NCBI RefSeq assembly: GCF_051020985.1
Contig: NC_134999.1
Span: 29,545,160 to 29,609,159, forward strand
DNA length: 64,000 bases
Origin: Nomia melanderi
Taxonomy: Eukaryota; Arthropoda; Insecta; Hymenoptera; Halictidae
Direction of reading: 5' to 3'
In this document: positions 24,749 to 37,622 of the stretch, in pieces
How the letters are laid out: every line of letters begins with the position of its first letter
Numbering within the stretch: position 1 is the first letter of the stretch
The notes under the pieces: generated by a model
The model's database searches: none
What the model saw: only the letters and a program-made list of their open reading frames with translations
Told to the model about the DNA's origin: nothing
Program-made: the position numbers and the translations under genes

Positions 24749-26464
24749 AGAATTGAAATATTTATTATTAAAATAATTGATGTGAAATAAAGATCTATTA
24801 TTGTATTAAAATAAAAAATTTAGAAACAGGTCATATGCTTCATTTTTACATAAAATTAATACAACCACAAAGGGTTAAAGTAACAGTTCAAAGAAGAGAT
24901 TGATACTGTAATATAGCTTGGTCTCTTAACTTATTATAGGTAATAGCTTTTTAGAAACTTTTGGTTTCAGAGTGGAGTAAATATTTTTATTTCTCATGTC
25001 AAATGTTCCTATCACATACATATGAACTAATCACATTTTTGATCGTTAGTATGCAACTTAAAGCAGTACATAAAACAGGAAACGAAGAGTCAAGTACTAA
25101 AATTGCACACTGTGCAATTGCTGGCTTTATTTTTTCGATAATTCTTTGCTTTCCGTCAATTTTTTTTATTTCGTTTCGTTGGATCGACGATAAACTTTCC
25201 TACGAACGGCGGCAGCCTCTGCTCACCGAGAGGGGCACCACGCCTTTGTCATTAAATTTGCTATCGATATCGGGTGACTCCGTTTATCGCCTCTTATCAC
25301 GTCTACGCTGATTCACTGATCGTGCATCCGTGCTACCGTATCGATACCGACTTTATTTAGACTACACCTTTCTGAGAAAATGTGGACTACCGATACGATG
25401 ACCAGAGTCCACACATTCGTATCGGGTACCGAACGTTCTCATGAAAAAAATGACAGCGTAACTGATAAAAAGAGTTTCGTCACCCGAAATATCCCATTTC
25501 CATTTGAGTTTGCGCAATCTTAAGGAAATTTCTCTTTCGAGAAATTCACTGTAAAATGAGGAACACGCAATTATTCGTCTTTTTAATTCTACAATCAATC
25601 ATTTACGTAAGCTTAATTAATAATTTTTTTAACACAAAATGAATTTTTATTGAAAATAGTTGTTTTATCCCAATCATTAGAGTACATAATGCTTCATTTG
25701 ATTTATAAAAATGAATTGAGAATTAATTCGGGATGTGTATTCACTGTACAACAATGAAACGTGAAGATTTAAATAAATCTCTTATTCTAACAAGTTGTTT
25801 TAAGTAAAAAATGAAGAATATCTTGTCTTCTTCTGTTAGAATTTGTATAAAAATACTAATTATCTAACACAGAGAAGTTGTCGCCGTAAACACGTGCAAT
25901 TTCAATGGAAACCTGCGAAGCCACGCGTGTGCCAATGCGCTAATAGATAATATAACTCGATAATAACCCTTTATTGAATACAGATATCCACCATTCAACA
26001 ATTTCCATTCGCAGAAACTTGAAACCTATTTCTGTAAACATTAGAGATAACCAAGAAGACGTGCTACTTTATAAGGAGATTAGAAATGCAATAAAGGAAC
26101 TATTAGACAGCAATAAACATGATCCATTATTATATGGTTCCGATAATAGTATCACAACGATATAAACCGAGTGCCACTTCTATAATCCACATAAAAAGTA
26201 ACTTATCGGTCTGATCGTGTATCTTCGCTTCCCATTCCGAGCACACAGGTGCAAAGTACTGAAAAAAAAATCATATTTACAAAATCGTAAGCTCGATATA
26301 ACCCTCACAAACAATTGAGACGCTTCGCGTGTTTAACTTTACTTCGAACTTCTTGCCATAGGAGCATCTTAACACGCGAGGATAGCTGACACGGGAATAA
26401 AAAAGAATAATAATACCCGGTATTGTATCAGTATAACGGTTTGTGAAACTGCGCGAACGTAAAT
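24749..26464. other. Intergenic DNA with two unassigned open frames
   Basis: A plus-strand frame at about 24970-25311 contains two hydrophobic stretches and could be a membrane protein fragment, but it has no ATG at its start and no recognised domain. A second possible exon is listed separately at 26015. Nothing else was seen. Confidence 0.35.
26015..26165 (+). CDS. Possible orphan terminal exon, function unknown
   Basis: After an acceptor-like TTCCATTCGCAG a plus-strand frame runs about 50 codons to TAA. Its composition is unlike random AT-rich DNA: a charged, helix-like stretch (LLYKEIRNAIKELLDSNK) followed by HDPLLYG. I do not recognise it. No partner exon with matching phase was found, so it may be a decayed gene fragment, an exon of an unseen gene, or chance. 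Confidence 0.2.
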
Positions 26465-26850
26465 CAGTGAAGAATATAGAATTCATAAGAGAACGCTAGG
26501 TAATTCTAGAAAAATATAGAATTCGAGGAAAAACCGGTAACGAATTTTGGGAAAATATAGAATTTGGAAGATAACCATCAGTTAATTCTTGAACAATATA
26601 AAATTTGAGAAAAAACCGTTAACTAATTCTAGACAAATATAGAACTTCAAAAATAACCAACAGTGAATTGTAGAAAAATATAGAATCAAAACACCCCTCT
26701 AGCTAATTCTACAGAAATACAGAATTCGAAAAATAACCAACAATTAATTCAATAAAAATATAGAATTCGAGAAAGAACCGTCAAAACTACTCGTAGAAAA
26801 ATACAAAGATCGAAGGAAGCCTCTAATTCCCGAAAAGTATAGAATTCGAA
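26465..26850. repeat. 41-bp minisatellite, about nine to ten diverged units
   Basis: The phrase AATATAGAATT recurs at about 26474, 26514, 26555, 26596, 26637, 26678, 26717, 26758, 26801 and 26837, with spacings of 40, 41, 41, 41, 41, 39, 41, 43 and 36 bp. Units share a core resembling AATATAGAATTCGAGAAA followed by AACCGTTAA and TAATTC. The first 26-bp half is better conserved than the rest. Confidence 0.8.
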
Positions 26851-26889
26851 ACAAAAAGAAAGTTTCACCGAGCCACCGTTCAACCAGGT

Positions 26890-27560
26890 CTCACTGCAGT
26901 TCGATTATAAACAAAGCAGCCAATAAAAACATAGGATTGCGTGCGAACAGATAAATCGCCAAGAACGTTCGATTCTTTCCAAGACCTGGTATCGTTAAAC
27001 TATAAATGTTCTTTCCACCTATCATCGAATTCCCTCTCCCTCTCCCTCCCGCCCTCTTTCTCGAACGCGGAACGTCGAGGCTCGCTGGTAATCGAGATAA
27101 ACGCGAAACAGATCGCGGTGGGGTAGGGCAGGGGTGGGGACGCGAAATCGAGAGAGGTCGGAGGTAAGGCTCGCGTTGCCGGATCGACACGGCGCGGCAT
27201 GACGTACGACACCTAGACGGTGGTGTTTCACGATTTTTTGCCGGAGGTAGTCGGAACGAAGGCACATCAAACGCGCCGCTATCGGCGCAAAGCCGTTTTA
27301 TGCTCGCGTGTCATTTCTCGTACGTGTGCCCCGTGTGTACACCGGCGCGGCGCACCGTACCACGTCCACAGACGAGCCGGCCCGCCTCTGCTTCGAACTG
27401 TCCGTGATATATTGCGCCGGCGGATATTGGATCGTATAAATTCCTGCGCGTTTCCACCGGGGCTGCAACCGGGGGATAAGTTCGAGGCCGGACGGGCTGC
27501 ACTTTTCGCGAACGGGCCAAAGATTATCGCACTCGTTCTGGGTTTTCTGGGTTAACACTT
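26890..27560. promoter_or_regulatory. GC/CpG-rich island, candidate regulatory DNA or non-coding exon
   Basis: About 670 bp of GC-rich, CpG-rich sequence surrounded by AT-rich DNA. It includes a pyrimidine run (CCCTCTCCCTCTCCCTCCC) near 27030 and a TATAAA-like ATCGTATAAATT near 27430. Open frames exist on both strands in several registers, as expected from GC content, and none shows a domain. A role as promoter, enhancer or lncRNA exon is inference. Confidence 0.3.
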
Positions 27561-29700
27561 TGACCGCAATGCCGTGCGGACTTTGGGAGCTTTTTTATTT
27601 GCAATGTTTCTTTGCAGTTTGTTCAACTGGACAGTGGAGAAGCAATGCGGTTACGTTGAGAAAAATTGAGGAAATTAATGCTTTGGCTTTTGAAATTGTT
27701 ACATAACATGTTCAGACACTATGAAAACAAGGGCTTTCGGATTTAGAAAAAAACGAAGAAATGAGTAAATCCTTTAATACGTTCGCTACCAGCGTTTATT
27801 TCGGCGACGGTATTCTCAATTATAATATTTCTTCAATCCAATAAATCTTCTAAACAAAATATTAGAAAAATAAAACTGAAACGAGTCATTGAGTTCCTAA
27901 ATATAATGGTGCAGTTTATAATTTCTAATAACAGTTCATTACTGAAAGTAGTTTCAGTAATCATTTTCATTATGTAATACAGAGGATGTACTGACAACAA
28001 TTAGTACCATTTAAGACGACGTGTGTATTCGCCGAACGCAGTTAACTGGTTCAATAGAAATAAGCAACAAATCAGTGGTTGGAACTATTTTATTTTAATA
28101 TCTTAAATGTAATTACAGAAAATTTCACATCAAATATTGAATTTTATAGTTTTTCTATATCAAATCAGATGGCAACCGTGAGTCGCCTGTCAAGTGCAAA
28201 GGGTTAGAAGAACTGAGCGAAATTTAAGGTACTTTAGTATTAGCTGGACTAGCTGTTTTTCAATTAAGTTCCGCGCTAATATTGAAGTATCAAATTTATA
28301 AGCCAAGACTCTTCTAGTTCAATGATTTTTTACTATGTTGTTAAGGACATGATTCTGGAGAAATTTTCTTCTATAGATAATACACGGAAACCTCTGGTTT
28401 CCGAGATAATTGTGAAAAATGTTCGCTACTACAACATGGAATTCTATATCCGTGAGCTTGACTGATTATGAAAGACGTCCGCTAGCATCTGAGCGCATCG
28501 GTGGGAGAACTACAGGCATAGCTGGTTAATTTAATAAATTAAACTGATTCAATTAAAGTATTAAGTAATATACATTACTTAATAATATATATTACTTAAT
28601 ACTTTAATTAAATCATTACTAATATTTAATACAATATTTAATATAATAAGTAATATTTAATTTACTAAAAGTGTTATGAATATTTAAATATACTTTCTTT
28701 TTAGACGTTCTTCTCTGTTTCTGTCTCTGTTCTTGTTCAAACTATTAAGTTTCATGTTCTAAGAAAGATGAATCCATGTACTCTTTCGGTCACCAGCGTG
28801 TTAGCGTAACCGATTGCCAACCTTTGTCGAAACATTCTTCAAAGGAGCCGCCACAGAGATAGTGTGAATGTCACCATGCAAAATCTATCAGAGAATGTTT
28901 TGGCGGACACTAAAAAAGCGGCCATATTGACGGATAAATACAGTTTAATTCGAATGGTAATATAAAAAATATGGCAAGTATATTCAAAAATGTTCACTTT
29001 AGATAGAAGATTGTACCAATTTTGTGTTTTTCTTACTAAGGAAATACTACAAAATAATAATAGTTTAATAATAACACCAAAATTAAGACATTTCAAAGTT
29101 TTATTACATTGAGTAAATGATGTGATTTTTAATAAAAATGTTTCTAGTTTTTTATTATAATAGTGTCCACTCAACTTATTTATTGCTAGCATGATGCAAT
29201 GGTTGTTTTTGAATAACGTGTGCCTACGTTATTATCATATTGACCAAAGAAAACCGTCGTCTAATGCAAAATTTTATATAAAATGCATCTGCTCTTTGCA
29301 CCCTGTAATATCGCCTGTACATCAATAATAAAACCATTAAGAGAAATACATCGAAGGTATTTTATTATCAGTGGGGCAATAAACTGAACAATATTTGATC
29401 GCTGTTATCATACGTGTTACGAATTTTCAGATCTATACACTTTATCGAATAACGATTTTCTTCGACAATAAAAACTTCGACAGTGTTCCGAGTAGAACCA
29501 TGAAAGATTATGAAGCACGTATCCACGAACAAAAGAAAAGTTCAAGTGATAAGTTACTGTACACTCGTGGAGAAATCGATGGGACAGTTCGTCACGTTCG
29601 TTTCTAAAATGATTTGAAATGAAAATTTAGAAAAAAGGTTTCGTCCAAATTGTCATAAAACCAGTTGAAAATAAAAAATAAAATCTTTTCATGTGACATT
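27561..29700. other. Intergenic DNA
   Basis: No gene was recognised. It contains TTAACACTTTGACCGC at 27554, which resembles ATTAACACTTTGACTAC at 21858 and may be one end of another TTAA family. It also holds a family B-like right end near 28190-28207 and a family M-like right end near 28020-28045. Confidence 0.4.
28546..28614. repeat. AT-only perfect hairpin
   Basis: The 27-bp arm at 28546-28572 (starting GATTCAATTAAAGTATTAAG) is matched inversely at 28588-28614 with one mismatch, around a 15-nt loop. The size is compatible with a small hairpin RNA, but the all-AT stem and AT-rich surroundings make a replication-slippage or foldback origin equally likely. Confidence 0.6.
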
Positions 29701-29800
29701 CTGTTATAATTTATTATAATTTATTATAGTTCGTTATGACTTGTTATAATTTGTTATGATTCCTTATAATTTGTTACAATTTATTAGAGTTTGCTATAAT
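29701..29800. repeat. Ten tandem 10-bp units (TTGTTATAAT)
   Basis: Exactly ten consecutive decamers, consensus TTGTTATAAT with scattered substitutions and no length change, such as TTATTATAAT, TCGTTATGAC and TTGTTACAAT. The period is one helical turn, so the T-rich faces would be phased along the DNA. No coding meaning was seen. Confidence 0.85.
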
Positions 29801-32568
29801 CACAAATATAGGGAATACATGGTGCACCCTGTATAGGTGAACTGAAAGCCATTGCAAGATCGAACAAGATTTTCTAAAAGATTGTTCCCCCGGTTGTAAT
29901 TGTAAAATGACATATTACTGTCATGGCGTCGATAAATCGTGGACATACTCCAGCCTGGCGACGCATACAAGGAGTTCGATAAAACGAGGAACGACACGCT
30001 TGCCTATTTGCACGCTTTTCCTGTAGTACAAAGCCTCCTCGATCGATCGTCTGTACCTTCCGATCAAATTAGCTCACGATAAGCTGGAGAAGGAAGGATA
30101 CAACCAACAGGAAACGATAAGAAGGTGGCTTAGTATGATTTACGTTATTCGAGTACGCTAAACGAACCGTTAATAATACATATAGTAGTAGTAATAATAT
30201 ATAGTAGTAGTATAGTATAGTTCTATCAACGGACATTTTTCTTTTAAGAATCAATTATCTGAACAAAGAAGAAACACGAATATTCTGTATTTTTTTCACT
30301 GTATCTATTCATTACAAATACCTTTTACTTCTGTAACAAAGTGGCCTACAGATGACCTGATTACGATAATGGTTTTAACAAAATTTGAAATTTTGTTAAC
30401 ATTAGAGTAATAATACGTTTGCTAAAAAATTAAAATCAAATTCATATAACAAACTACGACTGATCATTGAATATAATGAGTAGATCTTAATGAATTATAG
30501 GATCGATCTTTGATCTTAGTGTCAGAAATGTGACCGAACAGAATGTACTCCATTATTGAATTTTTTCGCAGAAGTGAAAAGATAGAAACTTCGTAAAAAT
30601 ACTAAGAAAGATCAAAAGCTTCGTTTGATTAAGATAGAGTTACTGCTTCCTTTTGCGCATTACTGGGAAAATGAAAGAGGAAGACAATACTCGAAGAAAG
30701 GTGTGCTGAAGAAATCGTATGTTTGTTTGAAATATCTGAGAACCGCAAAAGACAACTGTCATTGGTTAAATATTTTCATATAATTGATTATCTTTCGCGT
30801 CTTCCGTTACTTTACGCAACTTCGCTACGTACAATAAATAAATAAATAAGATATCCGTGTTTACTGTCTTAAGATAGACGTTACACTTTATATTTAGTAA
30901 CGTCGTAAAGTGTAAGTAAAGTTTCTTGTCTATACTATGTGGATAAATATAAATCTTTGTTTTTCCATATAACTGTTACTATAGAAATTGCATCATGAAT
31001 AATTTCTTATAATAGTGTACGTATTTAATTTATCTAAACTTCATCCATAATTCATTTGATAAAAATTGCGAATAAAAATATTTTGCATAATTAAATCTTT
31101 ATATTAAAAAATATTGCAACATGATGACATCTGGTTCATTTTAAAAATTGCTTAAGCACCTTTGAATGTTATAAAAATATATTACTACCACATCACAAAA
31201 ATAATATTAACACGTTTCACAAACGTATAATAATATTATAAAAATATATAGGTATCATTTTATTTCAGAGATCCTACAGGATTATTTTCGGCCAAAAACG
31301 TTTGCATAACTTTTACAATGCAGAAACCCTTTCACGTTAAATTTAATCCTTCTTCAAAATAAAATTTCTCAAAAACTGACAATGATAAAGGAAAACACTT
31401 TAAAATTGATATGCAGCGATCCAAGATCTGCTACAATCTCGGAGCACAACAAAGGAACTTCCACGCGACACTGTTATTCACAATAGATGAATATCGCAGT
31501 TAAGAAAGTGTCTGGCTAAGTATTTAGGTACTTGTCTATAACTTTCAATCAGCATAAAAGGGAACTTCGATAAGGAAGTCAAAGTCGTCACCTAAAAGGA
31601 GCAACAAAATCGTTGATAGCGGCTGGTATCGTTGATAATCGTGCACGTGAACGTGAAAAAGTGTATGTACTTACATTATACATACACATATAGAGAGTGT
31701 CGCGGAATAAATGGGAAATATTTTGGAGGTGGCTTCAGCACATGAAAACAATAAACAAAGTTTAGATAAATATATAGCCTATGTGACATTCCTTAAAAAA
31801 TATAGCGAATTAAACTTTTGCCACCAAAATTTATTTATTGAATGAAAAAATGTTCGAGATAAAAGTTGTTTGGCAACAAGAGCTGAAACTAGGGTTGATA
31901 AAAATACGATTGGTATGATTGATACGAAATCACTCTCATCTGAAACAGTTTTTTACGTGATATATACTTTACAAGGAAATTCAGGTCACACGTTAAATGA
32001 TTCACCCTGTATATATATAATTAAATATATGTATTTTATATTCATATATATATATTTTTCAGTGAACTCCGTAGAAAACCAGTGGTCGCCTGAGGTGGGA
32101 ATCCAAGTGAAATTGTGCGACAGAACGGGAGCTCTGACATCATCGGTGTGCGACGAAGCCGATTACGGTTTATCTAAGGAAATAAATGATCGTCGGGCCT
32201 CTTTTTCGTCGAAACGCTTCCAGGAACCCGCGTTACCGCAATATCGCGGCGAGCACACCCACATCAAAGTGCCGAAGAACTCTGCCATCGTGAGCACCGT
32301 GTGCTTTGCACAGCGATAAGATTTCCTCGATACGACTTGACCGTACAGCGGTCTGTGTGTATAGGTCAAGTATACGTGCCTGCATGTGAAAACCCTGCTC
32401 CGGAACACTTCTGCAATAAACTAATAAAAATTAGTCACCTGGATTGTCAGGTGTAACGATCAAAGAAGAAACAATGTGCAATTTGAGAAACAGAAAGTAC
32501 GTTTAACTTATCGTTGGTCTCTTATAATGTAACATTGACGGTTAGACACGTGCAGATTTGAAAATGGG
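29801..32568. other. AT-rich intergenic DNA with a possible element near 31.7-32.0 kb
   Basis: No convincing gene. The phrase TTCACCCTGTATATAT at about 32004 and GCACCCTGTATAG at 29823 match the end of the element at 59003-59325, so decayed relatives probably lie here. A plus-strand frame from about 32060 to 32319 follows an acceptor-like TTTTTCAG and is GC-richer than its surroundings. I do not recognise its product. A TAG-repeat microsatellite lies near 30175-30220. Confidence 0.35.
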
Positions 32569-32780
32569 TTTACACTAGAGCTACTGCGCACTTCAAAATG
32601 GCGGATTTCAGTTTTCTTGTTTCGCAATTATTGACATCTCGAAAGTGTTAAATATTACAAATGATTTTAGAAATGAACAGTTCCATTCGAATATTATAAT
32701 AAATGTATGAAGAAACCGAAGAAATCTATTGCTACAATTTTGATTAGGATTATATGAACGCTCGATAGTCTTGTATTAAT
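32569..32780. mobile_element. Family A-like element (copy A8, decayed)
   Basis: The left end TTACACTAGAGCTACTG and the interior TTGTTTCGCAATTATTGACAT match copy A3 and other family A members. The right end (GATAGTCTTGTATTAA) is degraded. Confidence 0.45.
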
Positions 32781-34677
32781 AAATAGGAGTATTTCTTATT
32801 TTCTTTGAGTTAAAAGGAAACATTTAATCCGTAATACATAACGTAACATAACGTAATTTTCGTTCAAAGGTGAATGTGTGATTTAAAAAGAAATGTATTA
32901 TTTGTTCTATTGTTTAGTATTATTTTATTATTATCTAGTATTTATTTGTTGTATGTGTAGTATATTGTAAAAAAGTATTTATAAAATACTTTGTAGCTTT
33001 TCAGTAATAAAAGTGATTCTTATTACGTACATACAGTTAACTAACATTTCAAGTAGTATTAACAATATAATAATAAAAATCTAAATAACAAATGATGTTC
33101 CAAATTTTTCATCATTATTATCTTTTTTAATAAATGGTTTTTGTATACTCGCTTGCCGTAATTTCGCTCTGATACCGCCGTGTATTTAATTACTGGTGCT
33201 TGTATCGATTAACAGTTACAAAGTACAAAGTGGTAGTATTTAGTAGACTTAACTATGGATCAATTATCAATTCCATTCAATACCAGTATATTACAAAGCC
33301 TTTGACACTTTCTCTTCAAATATTGATTTTATCTAATTGTTATAAGGATTTTCCTCCGATTAATTTTATACATACGTGTTTTTTCTTCTTTAATAACATT
33401 TCACTAATCCGTTATCCACTTTCAGTAATCTTTTCTAAATTCATCATTCTAAATGGTCCAATTGATTCGAAGAGTCTATAACAGCTTTTCAGAACTGTCT
33501 CAAAAAAAGTAAAAACGACACAGTATGTACCATATTGGACGTGTTAAAAGCTTTATACGCGCCATTACTCCGAAATATGCTTCTGTGCAGTGCCTGGCCT
33601 CTGTTACTTTACGATTTTAATGAAAATTTAATGACTGAATTAAACCACACACGAACGCAGCCTCTTTTCGTTTGAAAACCATAAAGAAGGGTACAACACA
33701 GATTTTACTCCTCATTGAAAAAGTAAAATAGTTTCACAAGATACGAAGTACCATCAGTGATCCTCAAATTAAACCCTTTACACATAATAGGCTACTTTCA
33801 GTCGTCATGTGCTCGAATGCAATAAAATGATAAAATTTCATATTCGATATCAAATTTTGCATAACGCATTAATACATTAAATATTAATATAAAATAATTT
33901 TGTTCTTCAATTTATACATGATATTTCTTTGTGGCAAAAGATGTTATCGACATTTCATCAGAAAGGGATGAATACTTATAGTAAGTAAAATTATCCAGTG
34001 CACTAAATTAATCATTTTTTTACAGTTATATTAACAGATATCATATTAATAAATTTTAACACGTTCTTACGTATGTGGATGATTTTCTACATTCGATTAT
34101 GTCTATATAAAATTCCAAAAAACGCCATTGTACATAGCGATACAAAATCGGTTGGCTATTTAAAAAAAAAGATTACAAAAATACAATATGACAAAGATTA
34201 TGGTCTTCAAGTTTATCTAGCAAAGACCACTCGAGATGTCATTGGTATCCCATGGTGTCTATGGTATCTTATAGATATCGATGCAGCAGAAATGCGGTGA
34301 AAAAAAGTAACCGACTGATTTCAGAAAATCGTTCACTGTAACGAAACGTGCCCGGTGTTAACAAAAACGTCTAACTTCTGGTAGCCGAGGAACAAAGGCT
34401 AAAAACACATGGATGGTTGCTGTTCGCGGGGTATCTGCGCCTTGTCACTCGACTGTGCAGTAAACTATGCCGCAGTTGAAACATTCAGTGGATACATGGT
34501 GAGCTCTGAGTGGCCACGCTCGCACTACGGCCATTATGGTCGGTCCCTCGGATGCGTTCTAGTCCTTTCATTTTGGAATTACCGATTTTGATAATTCAAC
34601 ACGAACACGGTAGAATCAATCATCGCAAATTGTTATATTATGCGTATAAAAAACAAGAAATATCATAACATCTTTAA
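32781..34677. other. AT-rich intergenic DNA
   Basis: No gene was recognised. A probable degraded family B element lies at about 33769-34012, with left end TTAAACCCTTTACACATAA and right end CCAGTGCACTAAATTAA. A small GC-richer patch lies at about 34380-34580. Confidence 0.4.
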
Positions 34678-34919
34678 TTACGGTAAAGGTATCAGTAATC
34701 AACCATTTTTCAGGAAAATGTGAAAAATAAGGTTTTTAGAAGTAATAACCTTTCGATAACAGAACTATTTAAAAACTGTTCGCTTTGTTAGATAATGTAA
34801 GAAGTTCAAACAGCATTTTTACGCATAGAATCTCCCTATTTAACAAAGGAGCAAGCGTTTACTATTATTCGCGCAGAACATTTTACTTAACTGGTCAACT
34901 ACTGGTGCTGTTACCTTAA
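34678..34919. mobile_element. Family C element, internally deleted copy C2
   Basis: It starts GGTAAAGGTATCAGTAATC and ends GGTGCTGTTACCTTAA. It matches both ends of copy C1 at 18136-18731, including the block TTCGCTTTGTTAxxTAATGTAAG, but lacks roughly 350 bp of the middle. Such internal deletion is typical of non-autonomous DNA elements. Confidence 0.6.
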
Positions 34920-36909
34920 ATACTCATTGAAGCTTTGTTTGGAAACTTCTACTGTCTTGTTTTTGCTAGTTCTCGTTAGAATTCTCCAATTCAATTCTCC
35001 TATTTCGTGTCATAATTTCATTTCAATCGCAGTCGTTATTGGCTTGAAATTTTACAGCATCGTCTACTACGTAAACAACACGAATTACTGTAGAAAATAC
35101 AAAATTATTTACTCAGGTCACATCAACGTCACTTGCAAATCAACACCTTTTTACTGTGTCTATTGAACATCGTACTTTAACCCTATTAATCTTTAAAATA
35201 CATCAGGAAATCAATTTTTACCCCCAATTCTTACCAGCTATTTGTCCGGCCATCATAAAACAATTGTCGTATTTTATACGCGTACGTATCTGTAGTTTCG
35301 TTGGAATCATCGCATACGAATTGCTAGACGTCCTTCGTTAGAAACACATTGCGACGTTCCGCCATGAAACAAAGCCAGAATCATTGGATCGCAATTTTCC
35401 TACTGGCTGGAAAGGCCGAGCGCGAGTAAAGAGGTTCCGACGAGGGCTTGGACGCATAGGTAAATCGACTTCGGCGCAAGTTGCGCGCGTGTGGGTCGCG
35501 TGTTCACCGGTAAACGAGAAGGGGTGCCGGCCTCGGGGGTCGGAGGCCAGGGGTTGAAGTTATTACCGTCACAAAGCTACCACCAGATTGCCGTCGGGGC
35601 TTTCGCAGCCTCTCCTCGTCTCGCCGCCGTTTTCTCCCTGGCTCGGCCCTCTCCTTCTCGCTCGCTTCGTTCGTATTCATGATTTAAATTCAATTGCCTT
35701 TTATCTGCCATCCTAGGTCCCCGAGTCATTGATGATGGAATCGCGGAGATCAGAGAATACGGTGTGCCTCTGTGTCTCCTATTTCCCATCCCCAAAGTTC
35801 CTCCCTCTATCACCGCTTCTTCGGGTACTTTCCCTCCTAAAGTGAGACCTTTTCCTCGAATTTTCACGTGCTCGCTGATGCCATAACTTATCAACGGAAA
35901 CTTGCGTTTATTTCGTTAAGAGTGATGGGGACGTACATAGCATACCATAAATATATGTACACATGATACTTTAGACTTTATGGCAACATATTACATTACT
36001 TTCAATGATTATAATGGTTAACACGTTCCGTGACACGTGTATCATTTTGTAAGGAAACATCGTTTGTGAGATATGTTTTAAAGAATAGTGATACACGTCA
36101 CGAAACAACGAAAACGTGAAGAAATAATATCAAAATATCTTAAAAATCAGCAAAAGCTTGGATGTAACTTAATCTATCAGTTAAAATCAGTGCAGCTTAT
36201 AAACGAAATATAACCGAAATTTCCGTTGGCACGGAATGTGTTAATAATAAATTGAGTAATTTTTAGTGTATTTATTACTAGGGAGAAATATTGTTTTAAC
36301 CTTTTCGTAACTCATATTAATTTCTAATCACATTTAGTCACTTATTGAATAGGTAACAAATGCTTCCTCTGAGAAATGTATAATGAAATTGATTTAATAC
36401 GCAAACTGAATGACAAATCCATTTAAATCTAAATAAGTGCATTCTTAGGGTCTCTATAGAAGAATTAGAAAATCCAATTTGTTTGCTCCATAGCTCCAGT
36501 GTTAACTCACGCCGGAAGGTAGTCCTCGCTGAACGTTTCCATTGGCGAGCAACATCAGTGACTAAATCTAAACGGTCTAACGATCATTCCGCAGAATCCC
36601 GAACAAGTGTAACACGGAAGGTCACCCGGTCTTGTCGTTCCTCGAGAAGAATGCACGGCACGCGAACAGCGGATACTCCATGGGAGGACATTCTTCGAGG
36701 GACTTTGGATACTTCTTGTCGGCCCTGAGCTCAGGGACACGGTCGCGTGGCGTTGACGAATCTGTTTAGTGCCACCATAATACCCATCTGACGACGCCCT
36801 TCGGGAAATTGACGGATTGAAGTCTATAGAGATGTTCAAGTCAGGGAGCAACTACCGTGCAGGTTTGTTGCGTGTCCTGCGATGCCGACAAGGACGCGCG
36901 TTTATTCTT
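34920..36909. other. Intergenic DNA with GC-rich island
   Basis: A GC-rich island at about 35380-35900 and another at about 36500-36890 hold overlapping open frames on both strands without recognised domains. The remainder is AT-rich. The islands are candidates for regulatory DNA; I cannot support a gene. Confidence 0.4.
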
Positions 36910-37185
36910 TTAACACTTTGCACTCGAAAGCTTTCTCGCTGAAACTACTTTCCGATGAGATATAGAGGACATTCTTAGAAATTAATAAGAAAACGCGTGT
37001 AAATTACAAAGTAAAGCTATTTTATTTCAATACCTCATATATTGATATTTTATATGAAGTTTAATATTATAATATTATTATATATAATATAATATAATAA
37101 ATATTATAATATTATATATAATAATAATTTTTCTATATCAAATCAAATAATGAGTGAGAGTCACTTCTCGAGTGCAAAGAGTTAA
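36910..37185. mobile_element. TTAA-type element, family B (copy B6) with an AT-palindrome inside
   Basis: It starts TTAACACTTTGCACTCGAAAG and ends CTCGAGTGCAAAGAGTTAA. The interior carries a self-complementary run of AATATTATAATATTA units at about 37055-37130. Its terminal TTAA at 37182-37185 is also the first TTAA of the next element. Confidence 0.65.
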
Positions 37186-37375
37186 CATTGGAACAACCGT
37201 CAAAATAGAGGGTTTTAGTTTCCCTATTTTGCAATTATTGATATTTTAAAAGTATTAAATATTCAAGATGACTCGGAAAATAAATAGTTTCACTTGAATA
37301 CTGCAACGAACTTGAAGAAACCGAGAAAAATCTATTGTTACAATATTCATAAGGTTATCCGTATAAGAAGGCGCT
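37182..37375. mobile_element. Family A-like element (copy A9) abutting copy B6
   Basis: It starts TTAACATTGGAACAACCGTC and carries the family interior CTATTTTGCAATTATTGATAT and the AAACCGAGAAAAATCTATTG block shared with copies at 13270 and 32569. The right end is decayed. The left TTAA is shared with element B6. Confidence 0.5.
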
Positions 37376-37622
37376 GTTCAAAAGAGTATCCTCAACAATA
37401 CACTTTAATATCCCCTAAATTTGTGAAAATATGGAACTTCTAAATAATTGTTCAAGCTTCCTGCGAATATCTCCAAAATAATGGTCGCGTGGCAGTATAT
37501 AAAGTGCGCAGGGGAAAGATGTCCACAACCTCGACGATATATTTCAAGGTAATCGATGAGACGTATACAAAATAATATCATCCTAGAATGTAACGAAGAA
37601 TACCACGTGGACAATGATCCAG

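Noticed and set aside
24961..25311. 116-codon frame with hydrophobic stretches
   Set aside because: It does not begin with ATG, has no splice partner found and no recognised family; Phe/Ile richness is expected from AT-rich DNA.
27220..27555. 111-codon open frame in a GC-rich island
   Set aside because: Several overlapping frames on both strands are open here; no recognisable motif.
31870..32319. 149-codon plus-strand open frame
   Set aside because: The first half is AT-rich repeat-like DNA ending in an ACAGGGTG-type element end. The second half might be an exon but shows no family resemblance, so it is only mentioned.
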